A DNA stretch of 64,000 nucleotides from Rhizobium sp. (GTDB lineage: Bacteria > Pseudomonadota > Alphaproteobacteria > Rhizobiales > Rhizobiaceae): contig JAHHDR010000031.1 in NCBI GenBank assembly GCA_019739215.1, positions 22,849 through 86,848 of the forward strand, given 5' to 3'. The position numbers and the translations under genes were made by a program. Shown one piece after another: positions 44,432 through 53,606 of the stretch. The stretch's first letter is position 1, and the number at the start of each line of letters is the position of its first letter. The notes under the pieces were generated by a model. The model was not told the DNA's origin. It saw only the letters and a program-made list of their open reading frames with translations, and did not search any database.

Positions 44432-46201
44432 ATGTCGCTGGGTTCTGCATTCAGCAGGGAATATAGCCTGGAAATGGAAGCGATCAGCCGCTCGCAGGCG
44501 GTGATCAAGTTCACTCCGGACGGTGTGATCCTTGACGCCAACGAGAATTTCTGCGCCGCCCTCGGCTACTCGATCGCCGAGATCAAGGGCAAACATCATG
44601 CGATGTTCGTCGATCAGGCCTATGCGGCCAGCGTTGACTATGCCGAATTCTGGAGCCGCCTCAAGGCCGGGCATTTCGATAGGCGACAATACAAGCGCTT
44701 CGCCAAGGGCGGTCGCGAGATCTGGATCGAGGCGTCTTACAACCCCTGTATTCGCGGGGGCAAGGTGGTGAAAGTCATCAAGATCGCCACGGACATTACC
44801 CAGGCCAAGCAGAAGGCACTGGAAGACGACAGCAAATTGAGCGCGATCTCGCGTTCGCAGGCCGTAATCTCCTTCAGGCCCGACGGCACGATCCTTGATG
44901 CCAACGAGAACTTTCTCATCACGACTGGATACGCGATCGGTGAGATCGAGGGCCGTCACCATTCGATGTTCTGCGACCCGGACTATGTCAAATCGGACGC
45001 CTACCGCGCGTTCTGGCCGTCGCTTGCGGCAGGAAAATTCCTCTCGGACGAATTCGTTCGTTACGGCAAGGGCGGCAGGGAAGTATGGATCCAGGCGGCG
45101 TACAATCCGATTTTCAACGAGTGGGGCGAGGTCTACAAGGTCATCAAGTTTGCGACGGACGTCACCGCCCGCATGGCATGCATCGGCGAACTGGGTGGCG
45201 CGATCGGCCAACTCGCGGACGGCAAGCTGACCGCCCACCTGTCACGACCCTTCACCCCGAGCATGGAAGTGACGCGCAGCGACTTCAACCGCGCTGTCCA
45301 GAGGCTGGCGCAGGTCGTGGGCGACATTCATATCAGCGCGGAGGGCATTTCCTCCAATGCCGCGCAGTTGCAGGTCAGTTCGGCGGACTTCGCCCGCCGG
45401 CTCGAACGCCAGGCGGCGTCGGTCGAGGAAACGGCTGCGGCGCTCGAGGAAGTCAACACGACGGTGCAGGGTTCCTCCCGCAGCGCCACGGATGCGGGCA
45501 AGCTTGTGGCCGCGACCCGGGCGGCGGCGGAGCATTCGGGCGAGGTGGTTCGCAATGCCGTCGACGCCATGGGTCGCATCGAGCAGTCGTCGACCGAGAT
45601 TTCCAGCATCATCGGCGTCATCGATGAAATCGCCTTCCAGACCAACCTCCTGGCGCTGAACGCAGGCGTCGAGGCGGCCCGTGCCGGCGAGGCAGGCAAG
45701 GGCTTCGCCGTCGTCGCCCAGGAGGTCCGCGAACTGGCCCAGAGATCGGCCAAGGCCGCCAAGGAGATCAAGGCGCTGATCCACGCCTCCTCGGAGCAGG
45801 TCAAGGCCGGTGTTTCGCTGGTCCATGAAACCGGAGGGGCGCTTGCCGAGATCGTCGGCCAGGTCGGCGCCATCGACACCAATGTCCGCGCCATCGTCGA
45901 ATCGGCGCGGGAGCAGGCATCCGGCCTCGGCGAGATCAACGCTGCCGTCAACGAAATGGACCAGGGCACGCAGAAGAATGCCGCGATCGTCGAGGAATCG
46001 AGCGCGGCGAGCCACGCGCTGGCGTCCGAGATCGCGGCGCTCATCGACCAACTCCGGCAATTCGATATCGGCGCGGCGCCGGGCAGTGCGGCTGCCGCCC
46101 GTCAGGCCCCGCCGCCCCGGGCCCGCCCGGCTGCGAATGTGGTGCGGGCGGACTTCGCGGCCCATGCGCAGGGTGTCCGACCGGCCCGGTCCGAATTTTG
46201 A
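44432..46201 (+). CDS. soluble PAS-PAS methyl-accepting chemotaxis protein
   Basis: The 589-residue protein has no membrane segment. Two PAS domains, each with a [14 protein letters not shown] signature ([40 protein letters not shown]), end in [12 protein letters not shown] and [12 protein letters not shown], as in Aer-like receptors. A HAMP-like region ([15 protein letters not shown]) and the MCP signalling hairpin with [20 protein letters not shown] follow. The tail is Ala/Pro/Arg rich. The domain pair suggests sensing of redox or a small internal ligand (heme or flavin not determinable). It is preceded by the AT-rich island. Confidence 0.93.
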   Translation: MSLGSAFSREYSLEMEAISRSQAVIKFTPDGVILDANENFCAALGYSIAEIKGKHHAMFVDQAYAASVDYAEFWSRLKAGHFDRRQYKRFAKGGREIWIEASYNPCIRGGKVVKVIKIATDITQAKQKALEDDSKLSAISRSQAVISFRPDGTILDANENFLITTGYAIGEIEGRHHSMFCDPDYVKSDAYRAFWPSLAAGKFLSDEFVRYGKGGREVWIQAAYNPIFNEWGEVYKVIKFATDVTARMACIGELGGAIGQLADGKLTAHLSRPFTPSMEVTRSDFNRAVQRLAQVVGDIHISAEGISSNAAQLQVSSADFARRLERQAASVEETAAALEEVNTTVQGSSRSATDAGKLVAATRAAAEHSGEVVRNAVDAMGRIEQSSTEISSIIGVIDEIAFQTNLLALNAGVEAARAGEAGKGFAVVAQEVRELAQRSAKAAKEIKALIHASSEQVKAGVSLVHETGGALAEIVGQVGAIDTNVRAIVESAREQASGLGEINAAVNEMDQGTQKNAAIVEESSAASHALASEIAALIDQLRQFDIGAAPGSAAAARQAPPPRARPAANVVRADFAAHAQGVRPARSEF

Positions 46202-46420
46202 ACCGAGCAGGTTGCGGAAAACTGGGCAGCTTCCGGAAAGGCGTCCCACGGTTTTCCGACAAGAACTGCGACAAAACAAAGATCAAGCGGATGAATCGTT
46301 GGTCTGCTAACGAAAGTGTGCCTAGGCGGGTGATCGCCCCGCCCGCCGCGCCTTTGGACTTGTCCCGAGCCGGCATCGGCGCTAACGCTTCCGCGCGCCA
46401 ATGGGCGTGGAGGTCAGGCC

Positions 46421-46945
46421 ATGAACGAGGACGTCGTCCGGACCGAGCGGCTTGTCATGCGCCGCGCCGAGGTACGCGATCTTGCGCCGATGCACGCGAT
46501 TCTCTCTGACAATGAGGCGATGCGCTACTGGTCGACGCCGCCGCACAAGACTCTCCACCAGACGCGCGATTGGCTCAAGGAGATGATGGCGTCGCCGGAC
46601 AGCGAGAGCGATGATTTCGTCGTGGAATTCGAAGGCCATGTCATCGGCAAGGCGGGGTTCTGGCGACTGCCGGAAATCGGCTATATCCTGCATCCGGATT
46701 GCTGGGGCAGGGGATTGGCCCATGAATGCCTCTCCGCGCTGATCGCGCGCGCCTTCAGCAGATTCGATGCCGATGCGCTGGTCGCCGATGTCGACCCCCG
46801 CAACGCGGCCTCTCTCAAGCTCCTGACCAAGCTGGGCTTCGTCGAGACGCGCCGGGCGCAAAGAACCATCCTTGTCGGCGACGAATGGTGTGACAGCGTC
46901 TATCTCGAACTGCGCCGCGAGCGCTGGCGGACAATCAATGGCTGA
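46421..46945 (+). CDS. GNAT-family N-acetyltransferase
   Basis: The 174-residue protein contains TERLVMRRAEVRDLAPMHAI at the N-terminus, the acetyl-CoA-binding motif A LHPDCWGRGLAHECLSALIA near residue 88 and NAASLKLLTKLGFVETRRA near residue 128, the RimJ/RimL-like pattern. The substrate (ribosomal protein, small molecule or antibiotic) cannot be told. It stands alone, about 220 bases after the chemoreceptor. Confidence 0.87.
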   Translation: MNEDVVRTERLVMRRAEVRDLAPMHAILSDNEAMRYWSTPPHKTLHQTRDWLKEMMASPDSESDDFVVEFEGHVIGKAGFWRLPEIGYILHPDCWGRGLAHECLSALIARAFSRFDADALVADVDPRNAASLKLLTKLGFVETRRAQRTILVGDEWCDSVYLELRRERWRTING

Positions 46946-47071
46946 TATCCGGCATGCGGCGTGGGAAACCGCCGGACTGCCCCGCGCCGGACAGCACCGG
47001 TCGGTGTCCGGCGTTCAGCTTACAAACCGGAATTAATGGCCGGTGCGATCACCGGCCGACTGGACAGCCCG

Positions 47072-47455
47072 TCAGTACCCGCTGATGCAGGTCGAGACGA
47101 CAATCCGGCAATTGAAGGAATAGCCGGTGCAGGCATGCGTCGCCTTGTTTTCGGCTGCCCGGATATTCCGGCCCCAGTCCGAACCCCATCCTCCGTCGCC
47201 GCCAACGGACAACGCTCCGCATGCGTTACGGAACCACGTCGCCACTCGGCAATCATTGGCGCGTTCCCTGCAGCGCCGCAACGCTGCCCTTTCGGCCGCC
47301 CTCTGCGTGTTGAAATCCTTCGCCCAGCCATAGCTGCGGCTGCTTTGCGAGTAGGCGATCGCCCCATAGAGGTCTGCGGCACGGGCTTCGTAGGCGGTCG
47401 AGGCCAGCACAGCCCCCAGAGCGATCACACCGGCCACCATATTGAAAATCTTCAT
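47072..47455 (-). CDS. secreted DUF4189 protein
   Basis: The 127-residue protein has a signal peptide (MKIFNMVAGVIALGAVLAST, with cleavage near ARA/ADL). The mature part has DUF4189 features: LYGAIAYSQSSRSYGWAKDF, AAERAALRRCRERANDCRVA and an even set of cysteines (RNACGALSV, KATHACTGYSFNCRIVVSTC), so it is probably disulfide bonded and periplasmic or secreted. Function unknown. Confidence 0.85.
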   Translation of the reverse strand: MKIFNMVAGVIALGAVLASTAYEARAADLYGAIAYSQSSRSYGWAKDFNTQRAAERAALRRCRERANDCRVATWFRNACGALSVGGDGGWGSDWGRNIRAAENKATHACTGYSFNCRIVVSTCISGY

Positions 47456-47605
47456 CTTTCCCTCCTTCTCCGGATCCCTCGATCGTCAGTTAGGGGTGAA
47501 TTATGTGGTGCGGAGCCATGCCTGTCTATAACGAGTTTGGGTGAGGCCGATGATTTCGCCGGCACGCAATACGTACTTAGACTTGGAAAACGCGGGCGTC
47601 AGTGC

Positions 47606-47690
47606 TGGTGCGGACGACGGGAATCGAACCCGTATAGCCAAGGCTGAGGGATTTTAAGTCCCTTGCGTCTACCAGTTCCGCCACGTCCGC
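47606..47690 (-). tRNA. tRNA-Leu (UAA anticodon)
   Basis: Minus strand: acceptor GCGGACG pairs with CGTCCGC, the D-arm is GGCGGAACTGGTAGACGC, the anticodon stem-loop is AGGGACTTAAAATCCCT with anticodon TAA, and the T-arm is CGGGTTCGATTCCCG. A variable arm appropriate for Leu is present, and the CCA end is encoded. The T-loop and all stems are complete. Confidence 0.95.
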
Positions 47691-47963
47691 GCTTGTGCCG
47701 GTATCCGAGAAACGACTCCGCCCGTCAAGGTGTCCTGCGGGACAATGCGGCTGTGGCCCGTATCCGGCCCCATGGCCGGCGGCGGGTATGGGGTGCCAGG
47801 TCCTCGAGACTATGCCTTAGGACTTAAGCGACATCGCCGAAGTGCCGTAGCCGGTTCGTCGCAGCGGGGGATTGCCGCGATCCGGTCGCTGGCAAACACT
47901 CCGAGAGAGGCGGGATGCCGCTCTGCCAGTCGATAGGTTGCAGCGCCAACGGACGCAAGCGTG

Positions 47964-49679
47964 ATGAAGATCCAGAAATTGTCGGACTATGAAGATGGGT
48001 CGACCATCAGCGCGGACCTGGCCATCGTCGGGGGCGGACCGACGGGATTGACGATCGCCGCACAATGCGCACGGGGCAGGGCGCAGGGTACTGGTTGTCG
48101 AGAGCGGTATCGAACTCGAGAATGTCCGATCATGCATCGCTCAACGAGGTCGAATCCGCGGGCGAAACCGTCCACGCCGGCCCAGCGGGACAAGCGCCTG
48201 GAGTTCCACGGGCCGCCAAGCCGCCTATTGGTCCCCCGGAGATTCAGCCGTTCGGGGTGCGTTGCCGGGCACTCGGTGGGTCGACCCATGCATGGGCGGG
48301 AAAATCGGCTCCCTTTGATCCCATCGATTTCGCCAGGCGCGACTGGGTCGATGAGTCCGGCTGGCCGATCGGCCGTGAGGTGATCGACCCCTATATCGCC
48401 CGGGCCATGGACCTGCTCAATCTGAGTCCCGCCAGTCCGCCGGATCGTTTCGACGGCGGAGGCCTTCGGTCCTTCTACTGGCAGTTCGCCCGGTCCCGCG
48501 TCGACCGCATGGATGTGATGCGTTTCGGCAGGGAGTTTCTGGCGACCCGGCCGGCCGACACGCATGTTCTGCTCGATGCCACCGTCACCCATGTCGGCCT
48601 CAGTGACGATGGTGGGCATTTTTTCGCATCTCGATGTGGCGAGCGTCGGCGGCCGGCGGGTCCGCATAGAAGCCAGGCACTGTGTGCTGGCGGCGAGCGG
48701 AATCGAAAACCCGCGGCTGCTCCTTGCATCCCGCGACATTCACCCCAACGGCATCGGCAACCACCATGATCGCGTCGGGCGCTACCTGATGGATCACGCC
48801 GCGGCGCGGGTTGGCCGGATCCCGACGGAGCAGATGGAGGTGCTGGCGCGGCTCTTCGGCTTCTTCGGCGTCCGCCACAAGGGGCGCGCCCACATGTTCA
48901 TGCATGGACTGGCGCTGACACCCGAGGTCCAGGAACGCGAACGCCTGCTCAATGCCGCCGTCTATTTTTCCACCGAACGGGCTCCCGACGATCCCTGGGA
49001 TGCGCTCAAGCGGCTGCTGCTTCGGCGAAGTGGCACCGTGCGACGCGACCTGCTCTCGGTCGCCGCGGGATCTGGCCTGCTGGTCAAGGGTGTCGGCATG
49101 AAGATGCTCGCCGATGGACGGATGCCCAGGGCGCTGAAGGACCTTGTGATCAACACGGCCATCCGGCTGTCCCCGAACATGGTGGCAAACGAATTTCAGG
49201 ATCGGGGCCTGCCACGCAAGCTGGCGGGACTTCGGATCGAAGCGATCTGCGAACAGGCGCCAAACCCCGACAGCCGCGTAACCCTCGGCTTGCGGCGGGA
49301 CCGGTTCGGCGTGCCGATCGCCCGGATCGACTGGCGTATCGAGGTTGCGGAACGACGGACCCTGCTCAGGCTCGCCGAGATTTCGCGCGATGCTTTGGCC
49401 GGCGCCGGTTTGCCGGTGCCGGTTCTCGAGGATTGGGCGGCACAGCGCCGGCCCGAGGACATTGTCATCATCGACATGGCGCACACGCTTGGCACGACTC
49501 GCATGTCCTCGGACGCGCGGAAGGGCGTGGTCAATGCCGACTGTCGCGTCCACGGCCTGCCCAATCTCCACGTTTCCGGCGGCTCGGTCTTCCCGACCAG
49601 CGGCCATGCCAATCCGACCCTGATGATCCTTGCCGTCGCGACCCGGCTTGCCGATCACCTCAATCGCACACTCGACTAG
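47964..49679 (+). CDS. GMC-family oxidoreductase (several frameshifts)
   Basis: Read across frames, the protein has the FAD ADP-binding loop DLAIVGGGPTGLTIAAQCAR near residue 20, ESGIELEN, the GMC-type GGSTHAWAGKSAPFDP loop near residue 110, and a C-terminal GMC_oxred_C domain (DIVIIDMAHTLGTTRMSSDA, VSGGSVFPTSGHANPTLMIL) with catalytic His/Asn positions. It is likely a flavin alcohol or sugar oxidase/dehydrogenase. Frame breaks lie at about 48069-48074 (extra G), 48125 and 48620. It follows the tRNA by about 270 bases in which I see no gene. It is mirrored from 62689 onward. Confidence 0.8.
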
Positions 49680-49753
49680 CGGCGGTCCGCGGCGCTTGAC
49701 TTGAAGCGCGGCGGGCGTATCACATCTCGTCATGCCGCATCACGGGGTCATTC

Positions 49754-50524
49754 ATGCACAACGACGTTTCCCTCGTCACCGCCGCCATGCTGGCGATCGG
49801 TGATGAACTTCTTTCCGGACGCACCAAGGACAAGAACATCGGCCATCTCGCGGAGATGCTGACGATGGCGGGCATCGATCTCAAGGAGGTGCGCATTGTC
49901 GGTGATGGGGAAGACGAGATCGTTGCGGCGCTGAATGCCCTGCGCAGCCGCTACGACTATGTGTTCACATCGGGCGGGATCGGCCCGACGCATGACGACA
50001 TCACCGCCGACGCGATCGGCAAGGCCTTTGGCCTGGAGGTCACCCATGACAGGAAGGCGATGGACCTGATGGGTGCGATGTACGAGAAGCGCGGCATGGA
50101 ATTCAACGAGGCCCGCCGGCGCATGGCCCGCATGCCGGTGGGCGCCGTCCATATCGATAATCCCGTTTCCGTCGCGCCCGGCTTCAATATCGGTAATGTC
50201 TATGTCATGGCTGGCGTGCCCTCGATCTTCCAGGCGATGCTCGACAATGTCCTGCCGACGCTGAAGACGGGAGCGCGGATGCTGTCCACGACCGTGCAAT
50301 GCCCCTTCGGCGAGGGCGAGATCGGCGCGTCGCTCGGCGCCGTGCAGAAGGAACATCCCGATACGGTCATCGGCTCCTATCCGAAGTTTGACGGCACGAC
50401 CTATTCGACCGATCTCGTCATCCGTGCCAGGTCGGAATCCGCGCTGGATTCTGCCGCTGCCGCAGTCCGGGCGATGGTCGAGCAAACGGCCGCCCGGCGC
50501 CAGGTTGCAACCGGCATGGCCTGA
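49754..50524 (+). CDS. CinA N-terminal/MoaB-like protein
   Basis: The 256-residue molybdopterin-binding-fold protein contains VTAAMLAIGDELLSGRTKDK near residue 8, IVGDGEDEIVAALNALRSRY, and VFTSGGIGPTHDDITADAIG near residue 70. The C-terminal CinA amidase domain is absent; that activity is a separate gene at 18.0 kb. Such free-standing proteins are often called competence/damage-inducible protein A. Related full-length CinA cleaves ADP-ribose. It is intact in both copies of the inverted repeat. Confidence 0.88.
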   Translation: MHNDVSLVTAAMLAIGDELLSGRTKDKNIGHLAEMLTMAGIDLKEVRIVGDGEDEIVAALNALRSRYDYVFTSGGIGPTHDDITADAIGKAFGLEVTHDRKAMDLMGAMYEKRGMEFNEARRRMARMPVGAVHIDNPVSVAPGFNIGNVYVMAGVPSIFQAMLDNVLPTLKTGARMLSTTVQCPFGEGEIGASLGAVQKEHPDTVIGSYPKFDGTTYSTDLVIRARSESALDSAAAAVRAMVEQTAARRQVATGMA

Positions 50525-50599
50525 ACCGCGTTGATTCACGTCAATGCGTCAATTGATGCGTGCGCTAAGTTCGGCATTAACGCCCCATGGAGGAAAGTC

Positions 50600-51430
50600 A
50601 TGCCCGTGAAGACCATCGCCGTCATTCTCACCCAGGCTGAGACCGCCCGACCGATCTTCGAGGCCGCGGAGGCCATCGCCAGTGAACATGGTGCCCACGT
50701 CATCGCACTTCATGGCGAGGTGATCGATCCGCCGCCGGTGCTGTCGCCGCTCGATCTGCCCGATTCGTCCGTGATCGCCAGCCTCTACGACGCCGCCGCC
50801 GAGCGGAGCCAGAGGATAAAGGCGGTGTTCGACGATTGGGCCGCACGGTCGGGTGTGTCCTGCGAATGGCGGGCGTTCAAGGGATCATCCGGGGCGGCCA
50901 CGGTGGGGCTGATCGATAGCGTGCGGGCGGCCGACCTCGTGGTCGCGTCGCAGCCGCAGCAGGGCAATGTCGGTGAGCACGACGCCATTCTGTTCGACGG
51001 GGGCAGGCCGATCCTGTTCATTCCGTGGATCGAGAAAGAGTTCAAGCAGTTCAAACGCGTGCTCATTGCCTGGGATGGGTCGCGCGGAGTTGCCCGCGCC
51101 ACGTTCGACGCACTGAGCCTGTTGCATGCTGCGGCGGAAATCGAGATTTTCACGGTCGATGCCCGCTCGAGTGACGAGCGACCCGCCGACTTGGCCGCCG
51201 CAGAGATCGCGGCATCGCTCGCCCGGCACGGCCTCAAGGTCAACACGCTGTCGCAAGCATCGGAGAAACTCCCCATTTCCGCCGTTCTGGAGAACCGCTG
51301 CAGCGATTTCGGCGCCGATCTGATGATCATGGGCGCCTATGGCACGTCGCGCATCATGGAGCGCATCTTCGGCGGCGCGACGCATGTGCTTCTGGAGTCG
51401 ATGACAGTCCCGGTCCTGATGTCGCGCTGA
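50600..51430 (+). CDS. universal stress protein, two-domain
   Basis: The 276-residue protein starts MPVKTIAVILTQAETARPIF. The first half (FDDWAARSGVSCEW, IDSVRAADLVVASQPQQ) lacks a complete nucleotide loop. The second half is a standard UspA domain (VLIAWDGSRGVARATFDALS, GADLMIMGAYGTSRIMERIF, then GGATHVLLESMTVPVLMSR) with the ATP-binding G-2x-G-9x-G(S/T)-type motif. The ATG at 50600 follows GGAGGAAAG. It is a stress-induced cytosolic protein of unspecified target. Confidence 0.88.
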   Translation: MPVKTIAVILTQAETARPIFEAAEAIASEHGAHVIALHGEVIDPPPVLSPLDLPDSSVIASLYDAAAERSQRIKAVFDDWAARSGVSCEWRAFKGSSGAATVGLIDSVRAADLVVASQPQQGNVGEHDAILFDGGRPILFIPWIEKEFKQFKRVLIAWDGSRGVARATFDALSLLHAAAEIEIFTVDARSSDERPADLAAAEIAASLARHGLKVNTLSQASEKLPISAVLENRCSDFGADLMIMGAYGTSRIMERIFGGATHVLLESMTVPVLMSR

Positions 51431-51569
51431 CGGACGGCGCGGTCTCCGCCGCGGGTGGCGACGGGGACCGTCGCGTTCCAACACCGCCGTCGCGCGCCAC
51501 ATCCGCTCTTTACGGGATGCCCCGCCATCTCCTATGGAGGGTTGAGTGTCATCGACCGAGAGCAAAGCC

Positions 51570-52067
51570 ATGTCCCTTCCCGAAAAAGCCTTTCCCGTCT
51601 CCTGGGACCAATTTCACCGTGATGCGCGCGCACTTGCGTGGCGGCTTGCAGGCTTGAACAGGGCTTTCACCGGAATGGTGTGCATCACGCGTGGCGGCTT
51701 GGTGCCGGCGGCGATCATCTCGCGCGAACTCAACATCCGGCTGATCGAGACCGTGTGCGTTGCATCCTATCACGACTACCAGAACCAGGGCGACATGGCG
51801 GTCCTGAAGACCATCTCGAGCGATCTGCTGGCAGGCGAGGGCGAGGGCCTGCTGGTCGTCGATGACCTGACGGACACCGGCAAGACGGCGCTTCAGGTGC
51901 GCGCCATGCTGCCCAAGGCCCATTTCGCGGCGGTCTACGCCAAGCCGAAGGGCGTGCCGACGATCGATACCTTCGTGACCGAAGTGTCGCAGGACACATG
52001 GATCTACTTCCCATGGGACATGGGCTTCACCTACCAGGAGCCGATCGCCAAGGATCATCGCGGCTGA
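51570..52067 (+). CDS. gpt: xanthine/guanine phosphoribosyltransferase
   Basis: The 165-residue protein begins [20 protein letters not shown] and has [20 protein letters not shown] near residue 33, the PRPP-binding signature [20 protein letters not shown] near residue 93, and [17 protein letters not shown]. It salvages xanthine and guanine to XMP and GMP. The ATG at 51570 is chosen over a GTG at 51546. An intact second copy exists in the inverted arm. Confidence 0.93.
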   Translation: MSLPEKAFPVSWDQFHRDARALAWRLAGLNRAFTGMVCITRGGLVPAAIISRELNIRLIETVCVASYHDYQNQGDMAVLKTISSDLLAGEGEGLLVVDDLTDTGKTALQVRAMLPKAHFAAVYAKPKGVPTIDTFVTEVSQDTWIYFPWDMGFTYQEPIAKDHRG

Positions 52068-52316
52068 TCTGGCGCGCGAGACGTCCCGCCCGAAGCATCG
52101 CGGATGGGCTTCCTTCGGCCTGTTCCATTGTGGGCTGCGGTCGGGCATTCGTGCCACACAAGTGTATTTAAGCTGTATTTAATGTATTTTGCTTCATTCT
52201 GCGTTGCTACGGCTGAGCCGCGGGCTCTGGCGAATGCGCGGCATATCCTGCATTCGAGGACATGCCGAACGAACCGCTGGCGGATTGCCGCTGGTGGACT
52301 GACAATGGAGTGGAGC

Positions 52317-52907
52317 ATGAGGAGGCGCCTGATAGGTCGCGTGGCCTCGATGTCACTGGCCGCTTTCTCCCTGGCCATCGCGACGCCCGCAAGGACCGAG
52401 GGACCGCATGTCCGGCCCGTGCGCGAATATGTGATGGCGCATGTGATGCCCTGGCTCTCCGATCCGATCATCCTCGAAGCGATCAAGGCCCAGAATGCAG
52501 CCAATGCCGCGCTCGACCAGGCGGCCATCGAAGCGCTTGACCAGAAGTGGCGGTTCGAGGTCGAGGCCAATGAGCATCCGATGATCGATTCCGTTCTTGC
52601 CAGCGGCGTTTCGACATTGCTGAAAGCCAAGCAGGAAGCGTCCTGGGGGACGATCACGGAAGTCTTTGTGATGGACGCCAGGGGTCTCAATGTCGGGCAG
52701 TCCGACATCACGTCGGATTACTGGCAGGGCGATGAGGAAAAGTTCACCCGGAGTTTCGGCGCCGGACCTCACGCACTCTTCGTCGACGCCGCCGCGCGCG
52801 ACGAGTCCACCCAGATGCTTCAGAGCCAGGCGTCGATGACGATCGTTGACGAGTCCGGCAAGCCGATCGGCGCCATCACCGTCGGCGTCAACCTCGACCA
52901 ACTCTGA
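52317..52907 (+). CDS. periplasmic sensor-domain protein (Cache/PDC-like)
   Basis: The 196-residue protein starts with a signal peptide (MRRRLIGRVASMSLAAFSLA, cleavage near ATPARTEG). The mature part has a single Cache/PDC-like fold pattern: VREYVMAHVMPWLSDPIILE, SWGTITEVFVMDARGLNVGQ, SDYWQGDEEKFTRSF and VDESGKPIGAITVGVNLDQL. No kinase, GGDEF or MCP domain is attached, so it is a free-standing periplasmic sensor domain. The start at 52317 is preferred because GGAG lies ahead of it; 52305 is possible. Confidence 0.75.
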   Translation: MRRRLIGRVASMSLAAFSLAIATPARTEGPHVRPVREYVMAHVMPWLSDPIILEAIKAQNAANAALDQAAIEALDQKWRFEVEANEHPMIDSVLASGVSTLLKAKQEASWGTITEVFVMDARGLNVGQSDITSDYWQGDEEKFTRSFGAGPHALFVDAAARDESTQMLQSQASMTIVDESGKPIGAITVGVNLDQL

Positions 52908-52923
52908 GGCTGTCCCCTGTCAT

Positions 52924-52967
52924 GCACAGCTTTTGCGCCCCCCATATATCGGGGGTGATTTCTGTGC
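52924..52967 (+). terminator. compound hairpin after the sensor-domain gene
   Basis: The outer stem GCACAG / CTGTGC encloses an inner C6 / G5 stem around ATATATC. It starts 17 bases after the stop at 52907. No strong T tract follows, so it may be a weak terminator. Confidence 0.45.
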
Positions 52968-53182
52968 CTGGTGATACAAGATGTAGGGATTGCATGGTCC
53001 GGGACCTGCAGGCGAATCGCTCGCCGAATCGCAAGACACAAAGCCATCGCCAGAGAAAGCGAGAGACGGCGAATGCAGAAAAAATAAATAAATTCAGCCC
53101 GACTTTTTTCGAATAGACGGCTGTCGGGCGGAGCCCGCGGCGCCGCAGGCCAATCATTCCCGTGCGTTGCGGGTTGTCCCGG

Positions 53183-53191
53183 TTATCCACA
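53183..53191 (+). promoter_or_regulatory. perfect DnaA box upstream of nrdJ
   Basis: The 9-mer TTATCCACA matches the DnaA consensus exactly, 10 bases ahead of an NrdR box and about 420 bases before the nrdJ start. A lone 9-mer can occur by chance. E. coli nrdAB is known to be DnaA-controlled, so a role here is plausible. Confidence 0.55.
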
Positions 53192-53200
53192 CGCTGTTGA

Positions 53201-53215
53201 TACTACATATGGTGT
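53201..53215. promoter_or_regulatory. NrdR box 1 upstream of nrdJ
   Basis: TACTACATATGGTGT (reverse complement ACACCATATGTAGTA) fits the NrdR-box consensus ACACWATATATWGTGT. NrdR represses ribonucleotide reductase genes when dATP is high. It lies 392 bases before the start. Confidence 0.7.
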
Positions 53216-53444
53216 TAATAATTTCGTCATGACCCAGCCCTTGACGGAATCAGGCCATACGCGCTTAATGATCCCAGTTGCGGCGGCGACAGGATCGGAT
53301 TGTAACGAGGCCCGGTCCAATTCACGAAAATCTGCGGGCGGATAGGGGCGTCAGCCACGGCGAAGCTTTGCCGGGGCGACAACGTGGGTCTGCGGAATTT
53401 TTTCCGGCAACAATGAAACTAAAGCTGGCGAAGGCGGTTCGTTA

Positions 53445-53460
53445 ATACTATATTTAGTGT
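53445..53460. promoter_or_regulatory. NrdR box 2 upstream of nrdJ
   Basis: ATACTATATTTAGTGT (reverse complement ACACTAAATATAGTAT) also matches the NrdR box. The two boxes are about 230 bases apart rather than the usual ~31, so each may control a different promoter. The rest of the roughly 700-base region 52908-53606 shows no gene I can support and no B12 riboswitch box. Confidence 0.7.
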
Positions 53461-53606
53461 TCGCGAACAGCATTGGCCACAAGATGCAGGGTGAGGGCGA
53501 GTCTCCCACCTGGAGATCGAGGCAACTGGCGCGGATTCATGTCTGCGTTTCAGAACGGAAATCATGCGCCGTCGAATGGCGCGATATTGGCTAGGGGATT
53601 GACGAG

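Noticed and set aside
47600..49700. Genomic island inserted at tRNA-Leu
   Set aside because: No integrase, direct repeat of the tRNA end or mobile genes are visible; the following gene is an ordinary flavoprotein.
52922..53116. 64-codon frame after the sensor-domain gene
   Set aside because: No ribosome site or recognisable family; it starts inside the compound hairpin and ends in AT-rich intergenic DNA.
53140..53600. Cobalamin riboswitch in front of the B12-dependent reductase
   Set aside because: I looked for the conserved B12-box and found none. The visible control sites are NrdR boxes.
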